Positions 44,904 through 52,880 of a stretch of 64,000 bases of DNA are shown here, piece after piece. The notes beneath the pieces are model-generated. The model was not told the origin of the DNA, searched no databases, and saw only the letters and a program-made list of their open reading frames with translations. The stretch is taken from positions 52,923-116,922 of the forward strand of contig JACKOW010000014.1 of the NCBI GenBank assembly GCA_024234055.1, in the 5' to 3' direction. Source of the DNA: Rhodanobacteraceae bacterium. Its GTDB lineage: Bacteria; Pseudomonadota; Gammaproteobacteria; Xanthomonadales; SZUA-5. The first letter of the stretch is position 1; each line of letters begins with the position of its first letter. Position numbers and translations under genes: made by a program.

Positions 44904-46415
44904 CTACCCTCGATCCGAATCCTCGGCGCGTTTGCGCTCGCGCAGGACCACTGGCTGCCACTGCGCAATCTGGGCGTCGATGCGGGCACGGTCGTAGTAG
45001 TCCAGATCATTGCGGGCCGCGGTCTGCTCCAGCTGGTGCATGGCGTCTTCGTACTTGCCGCGCAGGAAGAAGGCCTGGGCGTAGGCTTCGGCGGCGCGCA
45101 CCGGATCGCCTGCCAGCTGGTTGGCACGGGCATAAAGCTCCTGCAGCGAGGGGTCGTCGCCATAGTTGCGCATCAGTGGCCGCAGCACATCCACGGCGCG
45201 CTTGCCGGCGTCTGGTGTATCGCGTTCGATCTGGCTGCGGGCGTAGGCGATGGAGATCACTCGATGACCGGGGCGTTCCGCCAGCAATCGCTGGTAGCGC
45301 TCATCGGCGGCATCGAACTGGCGTTCGGCGCGATCGACCTCGGCCAGTGCCAGTTGGTAACTCAATCGATGTGGGTCGCCGTCAGCGAGCAAAGTCAGCG
45401 CCTCGCGCGCCTCTGCATGGGCGCCCAGACGCGATTGGGCGAGTGCCAAACCGTAACTCTGAGCGCGCTTGTCGACATCGCGGGCGCGCTTGCTGTCCTT
45501 GTAGAAACGCACCAGCGTTGGCAACTCGCGCGAAGTCAGCACGCGCAGCCGCTCGCGCATCAGCGCGAAGTCCAGGCTGGTCTGCTGGGTGCCCACCCTG
45601 AGCTTGTCGGCCCGGGCCTTGGCCTCGGCGATGCGCGTGGTGGTGACCGGATGGGATTGCAGGTATTCCGGCGGCTTCTCGCCCTGGGTGCGGTTGAGCA
45701 AGCCGATCTTGGCGAAGAAATCGGCCATGCCGCTGGGATCAAAGCCGGCCTTGGCCAGGGTCTGGATGCCCACTCGATCGGCCTCGTGCTCGTTGTCGCG
45801 GGTGAAATTGATCTGCCGCTGCTGCATCAGCGCTATGCCGCCGGCCATCGCTGCCTGGCCGCCGTCGCCCTGTCCGCGGGTGGCCACAGCCAAAGCCACG
45901 GCGCCGATCAGGATCGGCAACACGTCTTCGATCGAGCTCTCCATGGCCCGCGCGATGTGGCGCTGGGTGACGTGGGCAATCTCGTGACTGAGCACGCCGG
46001 CCAGCTCGCTTTCGTTGTCGGCCTGCAGCATCAGCTCCGAAAAGGTCACCACCAGACCACCGGGCGAGGCAAAGGCGTTGACCACCGGCACGTCGATCAA
46101 CTCGAAATGGAATCGGGTCTCGGTGCGGCCGCTGGCCTGCACCAGGCGGTTGGCCAGGGTTTCGTAGTACTCGACCAGTTCGGCGTCGTCGATGCTCAGC
46201 CCGTAGTTGCGCAACTGTCGCAGCAAGCCTTCGGAGTACTCGCGCTCGCTCTCGGCGCTGAGCACGCGGCCAGAGGAATCTCCCAGGTCCGGCAGATCCA
46301 TGCTGCTTTGACTCCACGCTGGTACGGCGCCCGCCAGCCACAGCAGGGCCACGCAGCTCAGCCTGCCTCTGGCGCGTATAGTTTGAGATCCGGCGTTGAA
46401 TCGATGGCTGATCAT
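44904..46415 (-). CDS. bepA: M48 metalloprotease with TPR domain, BepA type
   Basis: This 503-residue protein has a signal sequence (LSCVALLWLAGAVPAWS), a zinc protease domain with HEIAH in LAGVLSHEIAHVTQRHIARA and the third ligand in RDNEHEADRVGIQTLAKAGF, and C-terminal TPRs (RAERQFDAADERYQRLLAER). This is the BepA/YfgC layout: a periplasmic chaperone-protease for outer-membrane protein assembly such as LptD. ATG 46415 is used, with ATG 46430 as alternative. Its start codon overlaps that of the divergent tusD gene. Confidence 0.92.
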   Translation of the reverse strand: MISHRFNAGSQTIRARGRLSCVALLWLAGAVPAWSQSSMDLPDLGDSSGRVLSAESEREYSEGLLRQLRNYGLSIDDAELVEYYETLANRLVQASGRTETRFHFELIDVPVVNAFASPGGLVVTFSELMLQADNESELAGVLSHEIAHVTQRHIARAMESSIEDVLPILIGAVALAVATRGQGDGGQAAMAGGIALMQQRQINFTRDNEHEADRVGIQTLAKAGFDPSGMADFFAKIGLLNRTQGEKPPEYLQSHPVTTTRIAEAKARADKLRVGTQQTSLDFALMRERLRVLTSRELPTLVRFYKDSKRARDVDKRAQSYGLALAQSRLGAHAEAREALTLLADGDPHRLSYQLALAEVDRAERQFDAADERYQRLLAERPGHRVISIAYARSQIERDTPDAGKRAVDVLRPLMRNYGDDPSLQELYARANQLAGDPVRAAEAYAQAFFLRGKYEDAMHQLEQTAARNDLDYYDRARIDAQIAQWQPVVLRERKRAEDSDRG

Positions 46416-46770
46416 GCGTTTGTCCGTCATGGTGCTGGGTGATCCGGCGAACTCGCAGGCGCTGCGGCTGGCCGCGCGCATGCTGGAGATCGCCGCTGAG
46501 TCCGGGGCTACCCTCGACACCCTGTTTTTGTACCACAAAGGCGCTTATGCGGCTCTGAACCCGCACCCGAGCAGTCCGCTGATCCGACAGCTGGCCGAGC
46601 TGGGCGCGAGCACCGGCCTGGACTGCGTCGTTTGTCGTACTGCCCTGACGAGGGCGGGCGCTGAGGGGCAGCCCCTATTGGCGCCGTTTCGCCTGGGTGG
46701 CCTGGCGGACTGGTTGGGCGCCGTCGAGCGTGCCGATCGGGTGCTGCGCTTCGGAGACCCACGCGCATGA
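46414..46770 (+). CDS. tusD: Sulfur-relay protein TusD/DsrE family
   Basis: A 118-residue DsrE-fold protein (LSVMVLGDPANSQALRLAAR, DTLFLYHKGAYAALNP). The active Cys of TusD, equivalent to E. coli Cys78, is probably in GLDCVVCRTALTRAG, where two cysteines are present. TusD accepts persulfide sulfur from TusA in 2-thiouridine synthesis of tRNA wobble bases. It overlaps tusC by four bases. The ATG at 46414 shares two bases with the start codon of the divergent bepA gene. Confidence 0.88.
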   Translation: MRLSVMVLGDPANSQALRLAARMLEIAAESGATLDTLFLYHKGAYAALNPHPSSPLIRQLAELGASTGLDCVVCRTALTRAGAEGQPLLAPFRLGGLADWLGAVERADRVLRFGDPRA

Positions 46771-47105
46771 CAGCGCCCTTGCGCATTCTGCTGCTCGGCT
46801 CCGATCAACCGGATGGCAACTGGCGCAGCAGTTTCGACTTGTTGCAGGCAGCGGCGGCACTGGAAGTGTCCGTGGAGATCGGCATAGCGGGGCCAGCATT
46901 GCGGTGGTTGCTGCCGGACCCGGCCGAGAGCAGCGACATCGCCCGGGCTTTTTCCAGTCTGGCCCTGCTGGATCTGGCGCCGATCATCGCTCGCGGACCC
47001 TGTCCGGATGCGCTGGCCGGGCGTCAGCCGGTGCTGCCGCTGCGCTGGATCGACCCGCCCGCCTGGCGTCAATGGCTGCGCCAGGCCGCCCTGCAGGTGT
47101 GGTGA
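46767..47105 (+). CDS. tusC: Sulfur-relay protein TusC/DsrF family
   Basis: A 112-residue DsrE-fold protein (LRILLLGSDQPDGNWRSSFD, LEVSVEIGIAGPALRWLLPD). Similarity to TusC is weak, and the assignment rests on its place between tusD and tusB with an ATGA overlap. The single Cys (RGPCPDALAG) is not at the TusD active site position. TusC is a structural subunit of the TusBCD hexamer. Confidence 0.78.
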   Translation: MTAPLRILLLGSDQPDGNWRSSFDLLQAAAALEVSVEIGIAGPALRWLLPDPAESSDIARAFSSLALLDLAPIIARGPCPDALAGRQPVLPLRWIDPPAWRQWLRQAALQVW

Positions 47106-47393
47106 ATGAGCGCACTGCATCATGTGTCGGTGGGGCCGACCGCCCGCGAGCACTGGGCCCAGCTGGAACTGGCCCTCGGCGAGGGTGATGTGCTGGTCCT
47201 GCTTGACGCCGCTACGGCCGATCTGGGGGCGATCGCGGCATGGAAACGCAGTCTGGCGCTTGAGCTGCGCTGCGTGATCCCGCAGATTGCGTTGCTTGCG
47301 GGCCTGGCAGTGCCGCCTGCCATCGAAGTGATCGATGATCGGCATTGGTGGCGGCTGATCGCCTCGCATGAAATATTGCTGGAGTGGAACTGA
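47106..47393 (+). CDS. tusB: Sulfur-relay protein TusB/DsrH family
   Basis: A 95-residue protein with the TusB layout: ALHHVSVGPTAREHWAQLEL, EGDVLVLLDAATADL and a C terminus ending SHEILLEWN. One Cys is present (LELRCVIPQ). TusB completes the TusBCD complex. The gene begins directly after the tusC stop codon and ends directly before the next start, so the four genes form one tight operon. Confidence 0.82.
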   Translation: MSALHHVSVGPTAREHWAQLELALGEGDVLVLLDAATADLGAIAAWKRSLALELRCVIPQIALLAGLAVPPAIEVIDDRHWWRLIASHEILLEWN

Positions 47394-47714
47394 TTGGACG
47401 CGAGCGATTTCGAGTGCGACGAGCAGGGTTATCTGCTCGATTCCACGGCCTGGACCACCCGGTTCGCGGAAATTGCCGCGGCGGCCGAAGGACTGGTGCT
47501 GAGTGCCGACCACTGGGCGGTGGTGGAGTTCCTGCGCGACTATCACGCCCGCTTCGGGCTCAGTCCGCCGATGCGGGTGCTGGTCAAGGCCATTGCCCCC
47601 TTGCTGGGCGAAGCCCGTGCCAGCAGTCGTCGCCTGTATCAGTTGTTCCCGGACGGCCCGGCCAAGCAGGCTTGCAAAGTGGCGGGTTTGCCCAAACCTG
47701 AGCATTGTTTGTAG
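47394..47714 (+). CDS. tusE: TusE/DsrC family sulfur-carrier protein with both C-terminal cysteines
   Basis: A 106-residue DsrC-family protein (AEGLVLSADHWAVVEFLRDY, HARFGLSPPMRVLVKAIAPL, SSRRLYQLFPDGPAKQACK). The mobile C-terminal arm reads ACKVAGLPKPEHCL: the penultimate Cys (Cys-A) is kept, and a second Cys lies exactly 11 residues before it (Cys-B). E. coli TusE has Thr at that place. It should receive sulfur from TusBCD and pass it to MnmA. The start is TTG (47394) directly after the tusB stop, with GGAG upstream. Confidence 0.9.
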   Translation: MDASDFECDEQGYLLDSTAWTTRFAEIAAAAEGLVLSADHWAVVEFLRDYHARFGLSPPMRVLVKAIAPLLGEARASSRRLYQLFPDGPAKQACKVAGLPKPEHCL

Positions 47715-47788
47715 ACCCTCGCGATGCTGGCGCCAACGTGGCCATGGCGCCCATCGCCTTTCCCTCATCCAGCCGGAGAAAACCGCCC

Positions 47789-48055
47789 ATGGCGAAAATC
47801 GAGATGTACACCACGGCGATCTGCCCCTATTGCGTTGCCGCCAAGGGCTTGTTGTCACGCAAGGGTGCGACCCAGATCGAGGAAATCCGCGTGGACCTGT
47901 CGCCGCAGCGGCGTGAGGAAATGTTGACCCGCAGTCAGCGCCGGACCGTGCCGCAGATCTTCATCAACGGCGAGCATGTCGGTGGGCATGACGATCTGGT
48001 GGCGCTGGACCGCGCCGGCAAGCTCGATCCCATGCTGGCCGGGAGCGCTGCATGA
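47789..48055 (+). CDS. grxC: Glutaredoxin 3
   Basis: An 88-residue dithiol glutaredoxin with the redox site CPYC (IEMYTTAICPYCVAAKGLLS), the glutathione-binding TVPQIFING and the GG pair in GEHVGGHDDLVALD. It reduces disulfides with glutathione. It follows tusE after 74 bases and overlaps the next gene (ATGA), so a redox or sulfur role together with the Tus proteins is possible. The ATG at 47789 is fixed by family length. Confidence 0.94.
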   Translation: MAKIEMYTTAICPYCVAAKGLLSRKGATQIEEIRVDLSPQRREEMLTRSQRRTVPQIFINGEHVGGHDDLVALDRAGKLDPMLAGSAA

Positions 48056-48426
48056 GCGGGCGTCTGAAGGAATTCGTGTCCTATCGGCAGCGCATGAACG
48101 AGCGCATCCTCGGTATCGACAATCAGGTCGCGCGGCGCTTCTTTGCTCTGGATCGCCAGTGCTACGGCGAAGGCGGGCATCTGGACGTGCGCACCAAGGA
48201 GTTGCTGGGGTTGGTGGCCTCACTGGTGCTGCGTTGTGACGATTGCGTCAGTTACCACCTGGCGCAATGTCGGCAGGCAGGGCTCAGCTTCGAGGAGATC
48301 TTCGAGGCGATGAGTGTGGGTCTGGTGGTCGGTGGCTCGATCGTCATTCCGCATCTGCGACGGGCGGTCGACTTTCTGGACGAACTCGCTGCGGAAGATT
48401 CAGGGAGTGCCCCGGCTGGGGATTGA
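48052..48426 (+). CDS. AhpD-like carboxymuconolactone decarboxylase family protein
   Basis: This 124-residue all-helical protein carries the redox-active CxxC site of AhpD-like proteins: VLRCDDCVSYHLAQCRQAGL, with the conserved His three residues later, preceded by the Glu of TKELLGLVAS. Such proteins act as peroxidase partners or thiol reductases rather than true decarboxylases. The start overlaps the glutaredoxin stop (ATGA), which suggests a shared electron pathway; that is inference. Confidence 0.87.
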   Translation: MSGRLKEFVSYRQRMNERILGIDNQVARRFFALDRQCYGEGGHLDVRTKELLGLVASLVLRCDDCVSYHLAQCRQAGLSFEEIFEAMSVGLVVGGSIVIPHLRRAVDFLDELAAEDSGSAPAGD

Positions 48427-48489
48427 TGGTGCTGCCGATCGGTGCTCGGGCGCGCGCCGAGGCGTGGCGCGCGTCCGGCTGTACCGGCG

Positions 48490-49596
48490 TCAGTCGCTCA
48501 AGCGCACCAGCGTGATGTCGTCGCCGTTGGCGCTGTGACCCGACAGGCGGGTCAGGCCGTTGTTGTCGAAGCGGGCCACATCGGAGCCACCGAACAGCAG
48601 TCGACAAACCGACGGCGCCACTTCGGCCTGTTCCGGGTCAATGACGCAGCGCAGCTCATAGCCTTCTTCCGAGACGAGGATGGCCTCGGAGGCCAGGATG
48701 CGATCTTCGCGATAGGTGAAGCGGATGGTCTTCGGCGAAACCGGGCTCTTTTGATCATAGCCACTGAAAGCCCAGACCCCGGCCAGAGCGCGACCGTCGG
48801 CCGCCAGCGCGAAGTTCATCCGATGGATCGAGATCGGCATCAACTCCAGTTCGTCGAAGATGCCATCACCGCTGGGGCGTGCGTACCAGACCACAGCCGT
48901 CGAATTGGTGCTGAATTCGATATCGACATTGCCCGCAGGTTCGACCGATTGCGCCCCGCGATAGGTGCCCCAGAGCGGCTGTCCGCCCATCGAACGCAGC
49001 AGATCGCCTCGAAAGCTGGAGCGGGCAATGGCGCCAGCGCTGAGATACCAGGCGGTTTGCCCATTCAGAGTGTAGGCATTGGTGGTCATGGCCAGCGTCG
49101 TGCCCTGGCGTTCGACCATGAAGCCGATGCCGCTGCCACTGGTCTGAAACTCGCCTTGCACATCCGGGGTCCAGAAGCCGGCTTCGGGCTGGACATCATG
49201 GGCGCTGGGCGCGGTCATATCGACGGTGCGGAAGGCCAGCAACTTGGGCTGGTTGATCGCATCCTTGATCGAGAAACGCACGCGGTAGATACGGGGTGCC
49301 GGAAAGCCGGCCGGCGCCACGGCAGCGGGGTCGACCACGACAGAATAAGGTGTGATTGCAGCGCCGCAAATGGCGTCGCGCTGGCGCACAGATACATCAA
49401 TATTGACGCCGTCCACCACTACCGGCATCACTTCCGGCGCGCAGGTGTTGGGCCAGGAGCCCGTCACCCGGATCTGGAAGGCGCTGCCGGCCATCGGAGT
49501 GGCGGGTATGGTCTCGATCTGGTGGAGGCCCATCTGCGCCATTGCCTGCAGCGGCAGACACAGGATCAATCCCATCGTCGCCATCATCGTGCGCAT
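48490..49596 (-). CDS. Hypothetical secreted protein
   Basis: A 368-residue protein with a clear signal sequence (MMATMGLILCLPLQAMAQ), then an Ig-like beta region (GSAFQIRVTGSWPNTCAPEV, FSIKDAINQPKLLAFRTVDM) and a C-terminal beta-rich region (LASEAILVSEEGYELRCVID). Four cysteines of the mature chain (NTCAPE, DAICGA, ELRCVI, SVCRLL) could form two disulfides. No family is recognised. An AGGTGG ribosome-binding site favours ATG 49596 over ATG 49608. It lies between the AhpD-like gene and icd, pointing toward the former. Confidence 0.7.
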   Translation of the reverse strand: MRTMMATMGLILCLPLQAMAQMGLHQIETIPATPMAGSAFQIRVTGSWPNTCAPEVMPVVVDGVNIDVSVRQRDAICGAAITPYSVVVDPAAVAPAGFPAPRIYRVRFSIKDAINQPKLLAFRTVDMTAPSAHDVQPEAGFWTPDVQGEFQTSGSGIGFMVERQGTTLAMTTNAYTLNGQTAWYLSAGAIARSSFRGDLLRSMGGQPLWGTYRGAQSVEPAGNVDIEFSTNSTAVVWYARPSGDGIFDELELMPISIHRMNFALAADGRALAGVWAFSGYDQKSPVSPKTIRFTYREDRILASEAILVSEEGYELRCVIDPEQAEVAPSVCRLLFGGSDVARFDNNGLTRLSGHSANGDDITLVRLSD

Positions 49597-49735
49597 CGCC
49601 CACCTCATCCATTTCTGCTGAACCACATGACAATCCACGACCATCGGCGAGTTGCCGCACCGGGCGCGGGGGTCTAGTTTACGCCGACCCCGAGTCCTTC
49701 GGATAGTCACAACGTCACATTGCTTGGCAATTCTA

Positions 49736-50749
49736 ATGAACAAAACCATCACGGTCATCCGTGGCGACGGCATCGGCCCCGAAATTACCGACGCGACCTT
49801 GCATGTCCTCGAAGCGCTCGAGTGCGGCCTCAGCTTCGAATTCGCCAGTGCTGGCCTTGCGGCCATGGAAGAACATGGCAGTCTGCTGCCGGCAAGTACG
49901 CTGGATTCGATCACGCGCACGCGCGTGGCCTTGAAGGGGCCGCTGACCACGCCCGTCGGAGAGGGCTTTTCCTCACTCAACGTGGAATTGCGTCGAAGAT
50001 TCGATCTGTACGCCAACGTCCGGCCGGCGCTGTCCTTTCCCAACACCCGCTCGCGCTACAGCGACATTGATCTGCTGACGGTGCGTGAAAACACCGAAGG
50101 TGCCTACCGCAGCGAGGGGCAGACCCTCTCGGCCGACGGCGAGATGGCGCAGTCGATGATCCAGGTGACCCGGCGCGGTTCCGAGCGCATTGCCCGCTAC
50201 GCCTTCGATCTGGCCGTGCGTACCGGTCGCAGGCGCATCACCATCGTCCACAAGGCCAACATCCTGAAGACCACCTCGGGCTTGTTCCTGCGCACGGCAA
50301 AGGCGATCGCCAAGGACTATCCGGGCATTGAAGTCAACGACATGATCGTCGACAACGCCTGCATGCAGCTGGTGATGGATCCGCATCAGTTCGATGTCAT
50401 CGTCACCACCAATCTGTTTGGCGACATTCTCTCGGATCTGTGCGCTGGGCTGGTGGGTGGCCTGGGCCTGGCGCCCGGCGCCAACATCGGTACCGATGCT
50501 GCGATCTTCGAGGCGGTTCACGGTTCTGCGCCAGACATCGCCGGCAAGGGTGTAGCCAATCCAATTGCGCTGCTGCTGGCGGCGGCCCTGATGCTGGATC
50601 ACCTTGGGCTGGCGGATGCTGCCGCAAGGCTGCGCGCCGCCATCACCGCTACCCTCACGGCCAGGGATCGGCTCACCCGCGACCTGGGCGGCAGTGCCGG
50701 TACCGAGGAGTTCACGGCGGCCTTGGTGGCCCGGATCAAGGGTGCCTGA
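49736..50749 (+). CDS. NAD-dependent isocitrate dehydrogenase (IDH/IPMDH family)
   Basis: A 337-residue beta-decarboxylating dehydrogenase: ITVIRGDGIGPEITDATLHV, LLTVRENTEGAYRSEGQT, ITIVHKANILKTTSGLFL and FGDILSDLCAGLVGGLGLAP are family signatures, and GSAPDIAGKGVANPIALLL is the cofactor region with the NAD-type residues rather than the Lys/Tyr of NADP enzymes. Xanthomonads use such a short NAD-linked isocitrate dehydrogenase. 3-isopropylmalate or homoisocitrate activity is less likely but cannot be excluded by sequence alone. Confidence 0.85.
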   Translation: MNKTITVIRGDGIGPEITDATLHVLEALECGLSFEFASAGLAAMEEHGSLLPASTLDSITRTRVALKGPLTTPVGEGFSSLNVELRRRFDLYANVRPALSFPNTRSRYSDIDLLTVRENTEGAYRSEGQTLSADGEMAQSMIQVTRRGSERIARYAFDLAVRTGRRRITIVHKANILKTTSGLFLRTAKAIAKDYPGIEVNDMIVDNACMQLVMDPHQFDVIVTTNLFGDILSDLCAGLVGGLGLAPGANIGTDAAIFEAVHGSAPDIAGKGVANPIALLLAAALMLDHLGLADAAARLRAAITATLTARDRLTRDLGGSAGTEEFTAALVARIKGA

Positions 50750-50760
50750 TCGAATTGCCC

Positions 50761-51579
50761 TCAGCAGGCCAGCGCTCGCGGTCCCACGGGGTAGGGCACC
50801 CAGACAGGCGCGCTGCCCACCAGGGCGCCCTTGTCCAGCGCTGCCCGGAAGGCAGTGAGGGCGTTGGCAACCGCGCCCGCCGGCGCTTCGCCCAGTGCCA
50901 GTCTGGCCGCAATCAGCGAGGCCAGGCAGCAGCCGGTGCCATGGCCGTTGAGGCGCTGGCGCGGGGCCCGGTACAGGGTGATGCCGGCGGGATCGGCGTA
51001 GACATCAATGACTTCGCGTCCCGGCACATGCCCGCCCTTGAGCAGCACCGCGTGCGCGCCGAGCTCGCGCAGATCGGCGGCCGCCCTTTCCAGTTGACTC
51101 TGGCGGCTCAGCGAACGACCCAGCAACACCTCGGCTTCAGGCACGTTCGGCGTCAATACGGTGGCCAGTGTCAGCAGCTCCTCGCGCACGCTTCGCTCTG
51201 CCGCTGCCTGCAGCAAGCTCGCCCCGGTCGTGGCGATCATCACCGGATCAATGACCCACGGGCGATCTGCCAAGGCACCACGTGCCAGGCTGGCGACCAG
51301 GCGGACGATGACACGGCTGCCGAGCATGCCGGTCTTGACTGCAGCTACCGGGAAATCGGAAGCCACCGCCTCGATCTGGGCGCGTACCAGTCGGCTGGAC
51401 AGCAACTGCACGGCACTCACCTCGCGCGAATTCTGGGCTGTCACGGCTGTGATGGCGCTGAGCCCATAGACGCCCTGACTGGCAAAGGCGCGCAAATCTG
51501 CCTGGATGCCGGCGCCGCCGCCCGAGTCCGATCCGGCAATGGTCAAGGCATGGGCGCGCGGTTTGCTGGGCAGGGTCAT
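50761..51579 (-). CDS. thiD: Hydroxymethylpyrimidine/phosphomethylpyrimidine kinase
   Basis: This 272-residue ribokinase-fold enzyme makes HMP-diphosphate for thiamine synthesis. ALTIAGSDSGGGAGIQADLR and VYGLSAITAVTAQNS at the N terminus, PWVIDPVMIATTGASLLQ in the middle and RLNGHGTGCCLASLIAARLA with the catalytic GTGC motif are present. The usual partner thiE is not in the window. It converges with the isocitrate dehydrogenase gene, with only 11 bases between the stop codons. Confidence 0.95.
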   Translation of the reverse strand: MTLPSKPRAHALTIAGSDSGGGAGIQADLRAFASQGVYGLSAITAVTAQNSREVSAVQLLSSRLVRAQIEAVASDFPVAAVKTGMLGSRVIVRLVASLARGALADRPWVIDPVMIATTGASLLQAAAERSVREELLTLATVLTPNVPEAEVLLGRSLSRQSQLERAAADLRELGAHAVLLKGGHVPGREVIDVYADPAGITLYRAPRQRLNGHGTGCCLASLIAARLALGEAPAGAVANALTAFRAALDKGALVGSAPVWVPYPVGPRALAC

Positions 51580-51629
51580 GAGCGGGTCCTGTGGTAAAAA
51601 AGCAACGGAAAATTGAATGTGTTGCGTAC

Positions 51630-51658
51630 TTGACGCGCTGTTGTTTTTTTGCGATTCT
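51630..51658 (+). promoter_or_regulatory. Sigma-70-like promoter of the outer-membrane protein gene
   Basis: TTGACG (51630-51635) and GATTCT (51653-51658) are separated by the ideal 17 bases. A start near 51665 gives a leader with a GCTAGAAG/CTTCTAGC hairpin (51666-51673 with 51687-51694) before the ATG at 51708. Confidence 0.5.
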
Positions 51659-51707
51659 GGCGTCGGCTAGAAGCAACACTCCTTCTCTTCTAGCGGGCTT
51701 CAGGGGC

Positions 51708-52880
51708 ATGCAGGCGAGAGCACACTTGATAAATTTGATTGGGACGGCGAGTTTACTCCTCGCCGTCCCTTCTTTTCTCTTCGCCCAGCAGCCGTCCGAC
51801 GGTTATTTGGGGGATTCCGGCACGTCGACCAAGACCGTGCTCCGGGGTCCGTTGCGGGTCGCCGCCGCGCAGCGGCTGGCACCCAATTTCTCATGGGTGG
51901 ATCTCGAAGCGCTGACCGAAGCGCCGACACTCAACCCGCTGAGTCGGGTCATCAGCGATCTTCTGGTGGTGCCGCTGGCATCGGGGCAGGACTGGACCTT
52001 GTTCGCTCGGGCCATGCGCCTCACTGACCGCCCAGACTCGCGTCTGCAAGCCAGCAGAGACCCGACCGTGTCTGCCATCAGCGATGGTTCTCTGGATCGT
52101 CGCGTGCTGACCTCCGGGCTGTTCGTGCAGTCGAATACAGGCTTTTCGGTGGGCGTGGACGCGGTCTTTGCCGATCAACGCTTCGCCAGCGGCACCTTGT
52201 CGCCCCTGGTCGACTCGCCCGACAGTCAGTTGCCGGGTTCGGCAGTGAGTGCCGAGGAATCGCGCGGCACCGGTCTGGCCTTTGCCATCGGTGCGCCCGT
52301 GGCCGAACGCGTCAGCTGGAGCGTGGGCCTGCGCTCACGCGTGGACATGAACACCTACAAGTCCTACCGCGGGGTCTATTCCGAACCCGGCGATCTGGAC
52401 ATACCTGCATCCGCAGCTTTCGGTGTGTCGGCGCAACTGGCACCCGGTGCGCAACTGGTGCTCGGTGCCGAGCATGTGTTCTACAGTGACATCAATGGCT
52501 TCTCCAGCTACGCGCTGCCGAACCGTTTCCTGTCGCTGCTGGGCGACAGCTCCAGCCCCAGTTTTGCCTGGGAAGACCTGACCGTCTATTCCGCTGCCCT
52601 TCAAGGCGGAGACCAGCGCTGGCAGTGGGCTCTGCGCTACAGCACCAGCCTGCAGCCCAACCCCACCGCGCCGCTGTTGCAGCAGGCGATCTCGGGTATC
52701 CAGAGCGATTCCAACTGGTCACTGGGTCTGGGGCGGACCCTGGGCAGTTTGGGCGAAGTGCGATTGACCGCCAGCTATGCCGGCGCCGAATATGTCCTGG
52801 GCTCGCCCTTCGCCCGCAACGTGGACCCCACCGACTCGACCCATTTCGAGTTCGAAGCGATGTGGAACCTCAGGTTCTAG
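51708..52880 (+). CDS. Predicted outer-membrane beta-barrel protein
   Basis: A 390-residue protein with a signal sequence (INLIGTASLLLAVPSFLFAQ) and a mature chain of alternating beta strands that ends in the aromatic-terminated strand HFEFEAMWNLRF, the insertion signal of outer-membrane barrels. The pattern VSWSVGLRSRVDMNTYKSYR and QLVLGAEHVFYSDINGFSSY resembles FadL/OmpP1-type porins, but only loosely. Substrate unknown. A perfect terminator-like hairpin (51741-51769) lies within the signal-peptide codons. Confidence 0.75.
   Translation: MQARAHLINLIGTASLLLAVPSFLFAQQPSDGYLGDSGTSTKTVLRGPLRVAAAQRLAPNFSWVDLEALTEAPTLNPLSRVISDLLVVPLASGQDWTLFARAMRLTDRPDSRLQASRDPTVSAISDGSLDRRVLTSGLFVQSNTGFSVGVDAVFADQRFASGTLSPLVDSPDSQLPGSAVSAEESRGTGLAFAIGAPVAERVSWSVGLRSRVDMNTYKSYRGVYSEPGDLDIPASAAFGVSAQLAPGAQLVLGAEHVFYSDINGFSSYALPNRFLSLLGDSSSPSFAWEDLTVYSAALQGGDQRWQWALRYSTSLQPNPTAPLLQQAISGIQSDSNWSLGLGRTLGSLGEVRLTASYAGAEYVLGSPFARNVDPTDSTHFEFEAMWNLRF
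51741..51780 (+). terminator. Intrinsic-terminator-like hairpin inside the signal-peptide codons
   Basis: GGGACGGCGAG (51741-51751) and CTCGCCGTCCC (51759-51769) form a perfect 11-base stem with a seven-base loop, followed by TTCTTTTCTCT. It sits 33 bases after the start codon of the outer-membrane protein gene and could act as an attenuator. Confidence 0.6.

Noticed and set aside
44853..46442. A 529-codon frame opposite bepA
   Set aside because: bepA has intact HExxH and TPR motifs on the minus strand; the plus frame is its shadow.
48442..49677. A 411-codon plus-strand frame opposite the secreted hypothetical protein
   Set aside because: The minus-strand frame has a proper signal sequence and ribosome-binding site; the plus frame has neither and shows shadow-type composition.
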